Assembly: GCA_951799445.1 (NCBI GenBank)
Contig: OX637292.1
Span: 15,131,296 to 15,195,295, forward strand
Direction: 5' to 3'
Source: Pseudisothecium myosuroides
Lineage: Eukaryota; Streptophyta; Bryopsida; Hypnales; Lembophyllaceae
Length of the DNA stretch: 64,000 nt
Part shown: positions 55,801 to 64,000 of the stretch, piece by piece
Position numbering within the stretch: the stretch's first letter is position 1
How the letters are laid out: each line of letters starts with the position of its first letter
Notes under the pieces: generated by a model
The model's database searches: none
Told to the model about the DNA's origin: nothing
What the model saw: only the letters and a program-made list of their open reading frames with translations
Position numbers and translations under genes: made by a program

Positions 55801-57413
55801 CTGTCCAATCTCAGTAGGAATTGATCCCTCCAATCCAGTATTGAATGACAAGTCCCTGGAGAGTCGAGGAAGAAGCAAACCACAGAGAAATATGTCATTT
55901 TTCCCCCAAGACGGAGCTTGAAACTTTTACATTCATTTGTTGGAAGCTTGAAATTAATTGATTGATATTCTACGTTCATAACATTCTTGAACAAATTAGA
56001 ATACAAGTCTACAATATCCTACTTACTCATCCCAAGCAGATTTATATATGGCTATTCCTTTTATCATTGAAACTTAAATTAAACAATTCCAAGGATTCAG
56101 GAGGAATCCCCCAGAACTTTAGAATCAGGTATGTACAAAGATCTACGATGTGGCAGACATATGTTAACCTTCTCCACTTAAAAAAACAGAAGCAACAGCA
56201 TTCCGAGAAATAAGGGCTCTTACAATTCCTGCAAACCCGTGAAGGATCCTATAGCTGCCGGAATAGTCCCAGAAATAGACCCCGCTTGCAGTAACCTAAA
56301 AGTTGACAAATTCAGCAAGGTCAATATTCAAGTACGAAATATATTCTACAAAGCCTATAGAACTGTTCATAACATTCTTCAGCAGCTTTGGATGTTACCA
56401 TAGGCAAAATACTATGTCATTGTGTCAATAGGTGAAACCCTAATAAAACCAAAAGATCACACTTGAAGGTCAATCACAGGAAGATAAAGCAACGTACAAG
56501 TTGACCACAGTTGTGCCCGTTGAATCGCAGACCACGCCTTGCCACGTACAAGCATCCCCGGATCCCCAGCCCAATGTGTTCACACCCCAAGCACTTCCCA
56601 GTTGATTGAGAACACTTACTGCAATTCAAACACAGTCCATCAATTCCTCATCAGTTCTCTGAAAACTGGTTGATGGTACCATAAGCGATTTCAATCGGTA
56701 CCTGTTCATCTCATTTCAAGGCATAAATGACAAGGGCAGGTACATGGTACTGTACTGTTTATGGTACTAGTACGGTTTACGGTATGCCTACCTTACTATA
56801 AGCAACGCAAGTATGGAATGTTACCAAATGCAACGCCCGCAATGAACAGTTCATAAACCCTCTCATGTAGAATCTTACATTCGCTAAAATGGAGGAGAAA
56901 ATATCGCAGTACCAGTCACCCAACTTGAACTTAATTAGATCAATACTACACTAATTTATCCAATTCGTGACACCTGCAAGATTAGTCTCCCTGTAGTTCA
57001 TTTTTTGGATATGGGTCCCGTACTAAATATTCCAACCTGCACTAATTTAAAATCGCGTGACTTTGGTAAATTAGAGTAACACGCACTAATAGGATAAGTC
57101 AGAGCAATCCTAATTTCCCGAGCTCTTGGCCATGTCAAACCATGTGGTTTCAATTTACTGTCATGCAACTGCCACAAAATAGTACTACCGTCACTTGAAG
57201 AGTGGCTGGTGCAAGCTACTTGCAACTTTAGCCGGCCATTGCAAGAATCTCACACATTGTTGCTTACGTTCAGAAGTCAGAACAGAGGAGTCGAATTGAC
57301 TTACAATCTGTGGGGTTGACGGTGGCGTGCACGTTACCAAAGAGTGCACTCAAACAGAGGAGAGTCAGTCCCCAAACTCTGAAACCCCGCTGCTTCACAG
57401 CGCCTCCTTCCAT
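49328..57413 (-). CDS. LRR receptor-like kinase, LRR-VIII-1/HPCA1-like
   Basis: Exons: 57413-57305, 56618-56498, 56295-56224, 55855-55781, 55636-55565, 55115-54948, 54597-54505, 54216-54145, 54030-53944, 53665-53594, 53419-53345, 53099-53028, 52684-52538, 52229-51742, 51440-51294, 51190-51054, 50758-50539, 50415-50177, 49807-49328; 2946 nt, 981 aa. Signal peptide 1-30; LRR ectodomain to ~410, mostly one 24-residue repeat per 72-nt phase-2 exon; Cys-rich juxtamembrane region ~412-570 (NPVCAS, NCPSTVC, NCNCSQP); membrane helix ~587-608; kinase with GVGGYGKV 663-670, VAVK lysine 684, HRD 778-780, DFG 798-800, so an active RD-type kinase is expected. The ectodomain text [13 protein letters not shown] and the Cys layout resemble the LRR-VIII-1 group that includes the Arabidopsis H2O2 sensor HPCA1. 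Ligand or H2O2 role here is inference. Confidence 0.92.
52755..52820. repeat. Compound (AC)n(AT)n microsatellite in a receptor kinase intron
   Basis: About ten AC repeats run directly into more than twenty AT repeats, in the intron between exons 12 and 13 of the receptor kinase gene. Confidence 0.95.
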
Positions 57414-59195
57414 CGTCACCAACTTAATGGCTTCCCGCACCTAGCGCCAGGAATGCTACGATGGCGAAGTGGAGGGTATAAGCTCGTCCGCCTGACGAGG
57501 TTCAAACCGTCGCTCAACGAACAGGTCTGGAGTTATCATCAAGTGTAAGACTTATAAGAGGTTCATTCAAACCCGAGTTCGCCACTTCTAGATACTTCAA
57601 CGCTTGCATTCACGTAGGTTAATTCTGATCTCCGTAGTTGAAGGGACGAGTCTCGCATTCCGCTTAGTGGCACCCAACAGGTATCCTCAAAATCGTTTAC
57701 AGATGTTTGCAGGGGCGTTTTGGGTAAGGCTAGTACTGCACATCCAAGACAGAACTCAACACCTGTGAACTCTCAACTCAAAACTCTTCTACAAACCTAA
57801 TCAAAGACGAATCTCCAGGCTTAATACTCGAGGTAGAAAATGAGTGACAGCAAAGAGAAGCGCGCTCTTCTGCGGATCCGAGAAAACTTTCTAAAGATCG
57901 TTGCACAGCGACACCTGTGTACAAGAGAAAACTCAACTGGGACGCGTGAACGCAAGTACGAGCTCACGCGTCAACGACCCGAATCTTGAAAACACACTTT
58001 CTCACTAAAAGTCTCGTCGGCGAGACAAACGCCTGCTCAACACTTATTAACCGAAGTGACGATAATCGTCAGATTTCAAACCCAGGCTTAAGGCTATCCG
58101 TCCCAACACGGCACTACTGACGGCAGCCTTCAATTGACTCCGGACGATTACTGTAACCTTCACCTGGCTACAGTTTAATAAGGAACGTAAAGAGCACGGA
58201 AGTTCCCGGTTCGTAGGTCTGGGACGAAGTCTCACCTGGAGCTGTGGAGCACATGCAAATTTCAACACGTTCCAGACTAGACCCAATTTGCAAAAAGACG
58301 GGAAACTCTTCGGAGACGTTTGAATGCCGACGAACGGGCATCTAGTTCAGAATCTCAGGAAGCAGTCTAGCTAGACATCGATCGCAATACACACAAAAGT
58401 GAGCATGATGAGGGGAGTGGCGGGCGGGTCCTAACCGCCAGAAGAATTGATGATCAGGTGAGACTGAGGAGGAGAAGCGCCAACGAGGTTGGTCGCTGAG
58501 CGGTTTCTGTTGTTTCTTCAATCATCCTGATGGTCGCCGACTGGTGGTCTGACATTACCTCCACGGCTGCGCCTGGGAAACAGTGCTGGCCAGGGAATAT
58601 TCTAAGTTAAGCTTAGTTGCTGTTTCCAGGCAACATGCGCGCAGAAGAAGGCTCAAAATTCGCTCCCACTAGCTGGCTGGCCAATCCTGTGGTCCTGCCA
58701 TCCAGCGGGCTCAACTAGTCGAGGCAAGATCTCGATACTTCGGGGCCCAGACTCCCAGTATTCAGGGCAAGGGATCAGCGTTCGGGATACTATTTCTGGA
58801 GGTTTACCATATTGAACCGGCTGTCCGGCTCTTCAACTGAAGTCCCGACTCCAGTTAGTGTCTATTTTTTACTCCAAATAGAATTTTTATAGATTTTTCA
58901 CTGTTTTTTTTCCGATGTTTTCAATACTGCAACTGGTTTCTCTCCCAATTCCATCGCCTAACAATGAACTAACCAGCAGTTCCAGCCGCCCGGGATACGA
59001 TTCACCTTTGGGGAAATGTAGGACTTATTATTATGACATGTATAACACACTATCAAAATTGAGATTAGGTGAATTTATGTACATGGAATCCGAGACCTCA
59101 ATCAGCCAGAGGAGGCTGAGAAAAAAAGGAACAAACCACCAATGAGGAGCACATTTTTATTTTTAATCCTTCCAGCCCCTGCATTGGAATAATCA
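57414..59195. other. Upstream region of the receptor kinase gene, no other gene seen
   Basis: Comparatively GC-rich DNA that should contain the promoter and 5' UTR of the receptor kinase. Short open frames on both strands show no recognisable domain, and I could not place a TATA box with confidence. Confidence 0.4.
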
Positions 59196-59231
59196 ACACC
59201 GTTGACGATTCAGTAGTCAATGGTTTCTTGA

Positions 59232-59482
59232 TTAACCCATTGACTACTGAATCATTGACTACTGAATCGTCGGGCTCATAACCGTGGAAATCATTTGTTA
59301 CGTCACAGTGTGAATTTTTGGATTTAAATAATGCAAAAGCATTCATTGGAAGTCAAACTACTAGATGATCTTTCCTTTCCCCACAAAATTTGGAAGATGA
59401 ATAGTTGCACTTCTATCCTACAGAGGAGATTCTCTTGTCATTCATCGGTTGCAAAACATCCACCTCAACGTTTAAGGATTAA
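59232..59482. mobile_element. 243-bp TTAA-flanked MITE, family C copy 2
   Basis: TTAA at 59232-59235 and 59479-59482 flank a 243-bp element, inverse to 48130-48350 with the same interior. The left end carries a tandem duplication of ATTGACTACTGAATC. An inverted copy of that end (GATTCAGTAGTCAATGG) sits just outside at about 59206-59222, making a hairpin across the boundary. Confidence 0.75.
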
Positions 59483-60023
59483 ACAAGCTTGTTGTTTTCA
59501 CACTTATACAAAGATCAGATATGTTGCATTGGTCATTGGTCCAATATAATTACAATCTCTTGATTTGCATGAAAGGAGATTGTTTGATCCAGAGGTGGAA
59601 TCCAAAGACATTTCTTGCAGAGAGAGAGTAGTAGTGAATAGTACATGAGCAAAAAGTCCCTGTGTTTCCTTGCCTTACTAGGCTAACAACTCTCATTTCT
59701 TTAGTTACTAACCAACTCAATTACTCCTACCTATGTCCTAAAATTTAATGCAAGATTCTCTCAATGCCAGACTGAGAACAAAATTGTTCTTTAAAGGTTG
59801 ACTACTAAAGTGAAAATTTTAGGATTGTACATTTTATGTCTACATACCAGATTAAAATGTAGCTAGAACCTGACCAAGGTCTAGGGAGAACTGGCCCTTC
59901 ATTGTCCCATTTTCACCTCCAAAAAAAATCACTAAAATGTATTTTGAAGAATAAAAATAGTTGACGATTGTGAATTTGTATTTAGAATTAGAGTTGATAC
60001 AAACTAAGCACTACAAGATATTG
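59483..60023. other. Gene-free stretch
   Basis: AT-rich, no coding or RNA-gene signal. Confidence 0.4.
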
Positions 60024-60350
60024 TATGTGAAGGTCTAATTCGGCACCTAAGTGTCTGAGTTTTTTTTTTTTTGCATGCACATGGTTTGGGCAGCTGGAAC
60101 TATTAATAGTAGAGATTTGACATTTTGGTGTCTAAATTCTTTTGCGTTTGGCAACTTCTAGGTTTTCTTGTTTTAGAAACCCTGTCATGTGGGGCTTGAG
60201 ACATGATGTAAGGTTTTAGAAATATTCTAAAATTCAGACATTATAGATGAAATTTTTTTGCAACATTTTGGACATTTCACTTGTAATTTTTCAAACATTT
60301 AGATATTTCCAAAAAATACTTAATTTATGTCTGAATTTGACCTTCACGTA
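60024..60350. repeat. MITE family B, copy 2
   Basis: Ends TATGTGAAGGTC and GACCTTCACGTA. The interior is collinear with 23437-23779, including TGCACATGGTTT, GTTTGGCAACTTCTA, ATTCTAAAATTCAGACA and AAAATACTTAATTTATGTC. Confidence 0.75.
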
Positions 60351-60429
60351 GGCGGGTAGGGTGCAAATTCTCACATCTAAAGTAAGAGACCCTATTTGCG
60401 TCATGCAGCTATTTACATCAATTCATTGC

Positions 60430-60741
60430 CAGTAAGGTAGGAGGATGTAAAACGGAGCGGGCATTAAAATGGAACATGACTCAGAGGTACATTTTGCTTT
60501 CTTCAATGTACCACCTATGCACATTCCAGGAGGTGGTCCATTTTGATGACCACTTTTTTCCAACTTTAAAAATTTGTAACTAATTCCACAAAGGTCCAAA
60601 AAATATGAAACGACTTGGGTCAGATTTCAATTCCACTTGTCTTTCAAGGAAAATTTACTGAAAAATATTCCAAGATGTTTTACCTCCCCCAAATTCAGTT
60701 TCAGCGCTTAGATGCTCCATTTCTGGACCTCCTACCTTATC
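60430..60741. repeat. Inverted-repeat element family A, copy 2 (uninterrupted)
   Basis: Ends CAGTAAGGTAGGAGG and CCTCCTACCTTA form an inverted repeat. The right part is the reverse complement of 5271-5430, and its centre carries the empty TA site of the 138-bp element. It ends about 80 bp from copy 2 of family B, so several elements cluster here. Confidence 0.7.
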
Positions 60742-60747
60742 AATGTA

Positions 60748-61730
60748 TCAATGAAGATGTTTCAATGAAGGACATTTAAAAGTATAGAAAGTATTTGAGA
60801 CATGGTGACGCAACTCCTCCCTTATCCATAGCTGGGACATCGAGTTGACGAGTTCGTTCATGGCGGACCCAGTTGTCCGGCAAGCCATTTCCGGCCCGGG
60901 AATAACTGCAGAGCCGGAGCGTGCCGCCGTGCCCTCACTACAGTAAGTTACTGTCCAAGTTCCTCTCAATTCTGCGTCTGCCAACTTGGATACCGGCAGC
61001 GCGTTGGACTCCTCCATCCTCCTAACTTAGTCGCAGGTCGCCGTGTGAATTCAAAGAGCCTGAAAGACGGACCCGCATATCGACACCGCTCACCCGTTCG
61101 CTGCCTGCGTCAGGTCTAGCTACTGTAGTGTTTCGAGGTCGTCGCTTATCGCGTCCCGGAGGATCGCAGTCCCGCACAAACCGATATATCAGTCGGTCTA
61201 ATTAAGATTCAGTTGAGCCTTCCCTGCCTCCGCCCTGCGCAATCTGCAAGTTATTAATAAGAACGGAACTGAAGAAAAACTTCTTTGAATGTCATCAAGT
61301 CCACTTGATTCAGTTGTCAGTTTCAAGTTCAGTTCTGTACGCAGGGCGGAAGGAGCTTCAGTTTGCTGCTTCTTCACTTTAGCCCTGGAAGGACGCGGCT
61401 CCATGACCAATGGAGTCACCAAAATGCGGTGAGTATTGGACCAAAAGGTGCATTCTTGGTTTCTAGAGTTGTCACTGAAGCCATTCATCAAAGACTTTTT
61501 GGTCTTTTTATGTTTTGTTTTTTAGAACAAGTGGACTTTTTGGTCTTATAAGGGTTAGTGTTCGCTCACTCTATCCATAATGTTTTGTTTTTCTATTGAA
61601 AGTAATGGTACTTTAATGAAAACAAAGAGAGAACAAACAATCAATCCGGTTGGTGCACCTAAGTCAACTTGGGAATGAATGTAGAGGTCAAATTCTTCAA
61701 CATTAATAGTGAGAAAATCCAAGTCAGTAG
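60748..61730. other. GC-richer gene-free stretch
   Basis: Minus-strand frames at 60748-61017 (89 codons) and 61198-61491 (97 codons) have gene-like composition but no family I recognise, and no splice-consistent link between them was found. Possible relic. Confidence 0.3.
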
Positions 61731-61789
61731 TACAAAAAAATTTAAGTTAAAAAGATTCATTGAAAAGTGTACTGAAAAAATTTATTTTC

Positions 61790-61990
61790 TTCACTTTAAA
61801 TGCAAGTACTCTGCGCTCTATGCAGCCAAAGTTTTTTAATTTCTTTGATACATTTTTATAATAGTCTAATGCAAGATCCTACAGTTAAATATGAAAAAAA
61901 AACAATATTTAAACTTTTTTGCTCTTTGCAATAGAAATGGTGGATTTGAGTGTTTTTTGATGGAAAAAAGACCTTGGGACTTCAAAGGTT
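61790..61990. repeat. piggyBac-like element, truncated left-end fragment (inverse)
   Basis: Read on the minus strand it begins TTAACCTTTGAAGTCCCAAG, then TTTTTTCCATCAAAAAACA, and reaches CTGTAGGATCTTGCA, matching the left ~190 bp of the 18.0- and 41.5-kb copies. The right end is missing. Confidence 0.6.
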
Positions 61991-62694
61991 AAAACAAAAT
62001 TCCCTTACGTTCCACAGATCTATTGAGGGATTGTCCCAATCTCCAAGGGAGAATGGTTCAGGTTGGTTAACAATGTTATGTATTACATACTTAAGTTGTG
62101 AAAGTCCACAGTTGCATATTGGAATTGGATCTATTAAATTTTTGTTTTTTCTCTTGTTTATTCCATAAACTCTATGGACATTTTGATGAGCAAACATCAA
62201 AACCCGCCAGGGACAGCAAGAGAGGCTTTGAATTTGATTTTGACAGCAAAACAGGTGACTAAGAGCATCCCCTATGCTCCTTTATATTTTGGCCCTTCAA
62301 ACTAACAAAAAGTGACCTTCCAAAATAGACATGGAATCTCATTTCTTAACAAAACCTATCGGACCTTAAAACTAACACTCCAAGCAATCAATCAAAGGAC
62401 CATAGCGGTTGCTTTGAGTAAATTGGAAAAAACACTTGCCTTCAAAATCTTTGATATAAAAGTAGCTCTAAGTGCAGAAAATTAATCACCTTATCCATAA
62501 CATTGTATAACCATGCACTCCTCTTCCCTATGTTGGAAAGGTTATACTTTGCTAAATGCTTGAAACTAAGGGACTTATCAGTCAATTCAAAAATTGGAGT
62601 TGGCACAAGAGCCATACAATTTTTGTTCACTGTAGAGATCTCTTTTCAAGGATGCAAATGGAAACCGTGTGACTCTCATTGATAAACAATGTTA

Positions 62695-62879
62695 CAGTAG
62701 AACCTCTTTAAGTTGATAGAGTTGGGACCGGTCTGACACATTGAGTTAGAGAGGTTATTACATTAGGGAGGGTCATCATGTTCATATGTGGTTCATATTG
62801 TTAAGTTGGGACCGGCAATCAATACTTCCTGACAATGCTTTATTGACCTAGAGGGGATCAACTTAGAGAGGTTCTACTG
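62695..62879. mobile_element. 185-bp Emigrant/pogo-like MITE
   Basis: TA at 62693-62694 and 62880-62881. Termini CAGTAGAACCTCTTTAAG and the inverse CTTAGAGAGGTTCTACTG match plant Emigrant-type ends related to pogo transposons (Tc1/mariner superfamily). Inside, GTTGGGACCGG occurs twice. No coding capacity. Confidence 0.85.
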
Positions 62880-63210
62880 TATTATGTCAAGTTTGTGTGG
62901 AGATCGATCACTGCGAGGCGTCGGCATGGCAAGAACTGTACACAGTGTGCGGAATCATTGTATCCTCAAAACAGTGCCAAATAGTCCTGCGGTAAAACGG
63001 AGCTTGTGCTGAACACGAGTTGCGGACTTTTGAACACAACAGTGTCGGAAACACTAATTTACAGACTGCTGATATTCGCACCTCAAAGTGGCAAAGCTTC
63101 TCTTCATTTTTTTAGAATTTGCAAGGATTTGTAGGCTCTGGCCCAAACGGAAGGGCTTTGGATCGACGGAACTGAAGCTCATCAGTGAGGGAGTTTGAGT
63201 ACTTACATTA

Positions 63211-63648
63211 AGGGTAGTCACACCTTCTCCAAAAACAAGATTTTGTTGAAGAATGAGTAGTTGAGCAGAGAAACTCGGAGCCAATCAGGATCTAGAATTG
63301 TTGAAGAAGGTGTGACATCCCTTTTGTGTTGTTTCAAGGATTTCGTAGACTGAAGAATGGATTCTTGAACTAAAAATACACAAGCCAGCTTGCAAAATCA
63401 GAGGTGATGTAGGGAGCGCAAGAGAAGCAAGGAGTGCAAGTGAAAGCAAGTAGCGCTAGCCCAAAATATTAGCTCGCGAAGCCTTTGCGACGCCCAAAAT
63501 CCACTTCCGCAGGAGAATAATGAACTCTGCAAAGCTTTTGCAGGAAAAGTATATTCCATGTCCAAGAGGCGACGGAAAGCTAATGGGGAGCTGCCACGTT
63601 CCAATTTGCAAACAAAGTTTCGGACAATGAAGAAGGTGTGACTACCCC
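63211..63648. repeat. ~440-bp inverted-repeat element with TA-like flanks
   Basis: Left end AAGGGTAGTCACACCTTCT near 63210 and right inverse end AGAAGGTGTGACTACCCC at 63631-63648, each followed outward by TA. An internal end-like copy (GAAGAAGGTGTGACATCCC) lies at 63305. The termini resemble those of the 138-bp element at 5433 (AGGTAGACACACCCATTCT), so the two may belong to one wider group. Confidence 0.55.
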
Positions 63649-64000
63649 TATTGTTTTGTCCTGCAAGTGGGTAATAGGAAATGAACTTACATACTATATG
63701 AATATAATTCTTACAATTGAAAGGAAGAATAATTTTACCAATGGTATTTGTAATGATTCTTCATCATGACTAGCACTACAATAGTGAACCAACAATGGAT
63801 AAGAATGTTTTTTTCTTGTAAAAAGTTATGATTATATGTAAATTCATCTTGTAAAATACAATCATATACTCATAAACTACTATGAGTTTAGGACAAAACA
63901 AATGTACCGGCTTGTGCAAAAAACAAGTTGGTGCCACAAGGACTTAAACTTCTTGAAGTGTCACCGTTGCTTTATGGAGGAATTTGTTGGAATTGATTTA
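63649..64000. other. AT-rich right edge, no gene seen
   Basis: AT-rich DNA to the end of the window without coding or RNA-gene signal. Confidence 0.4.

Overview
The window is nuclear DNA from a land plant. It has intron-rich genes with GT-AG (and two apparent GC-AG) introns, organelle-targeted proteins, a Pol III-type U6 snRNA gene, and long AT-rich, gene-poor stretches with many short inverted-repeat elements. A MIKC-type MADS-box gene whose I and K regions read like those of moss MIKCc proteins, short introns, and compact genes separated by AT-rich DNA point to a bryophyte, most likely a moss. That assignment is an inference, not proven. Gene models were spliced by eye from reading frame, splice sites and family conservation. 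In every complete gene the exon lengths sum to a multiple of three and the phases agree.

Layout: 1-2537 (-) is the 5' part of a MIKC MADS-box gene that runs off the left edge. 3.1-23.8 kb has no recognisable gene but several small transposon-like elements. 23861-32660 (-) encodes a bacterial-type organellar isoleucyl-tRNA synthetase in 21 exons. 34546-37452 (-) encodes a plastid-type CBM48 (AMPK-beta-like) starch/glycogen-binding protein. 37.9-38.8 kb (-) may hold an unrecognised gene or relic. 39244-40099 (-) encodes a short protein equal to only the nucleotide-binding half of mitochondrial enoyl reductase (MECR). 43690-46018 (+) encodes GRXS16-type plastid glutaredoxin with a GIY-YIG-like N-terminus. 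47821-47923 (-) is a U6 snRNA gene with USE and TATA box. 49328-57413 (-) encodes a 19-exon leucine-rich repeat receptor kinase of the LRR-VIII/HPCA1 type. The rest, to 64.0 kb, is intergenic with more small elements.

The genes do not form an operon or an obvious pathway, although four are organelle-directed (IleRS, CBM48 protein, MECR-like, GRXS16). The most unusual content is: (i) two families of short elements ending in CCC(C)T... and bounded by TTAA, the hallmark of piggyBac-type transposition, with two near-complete 0.9-kb copies and several fragments; (ii) a 138-bp inverted-repeat element nested in another repeat, whose TA target duplication is proved by an empty site 55 kb away; (iii) the MECR half-protein; (iv) an in-place triplication of the receptor kinase C-terminal tail plus 3' flank; and (v) recurrent local tandem duplication (23.1, 33.7, 44.3, 47.0, 49.0 kb).
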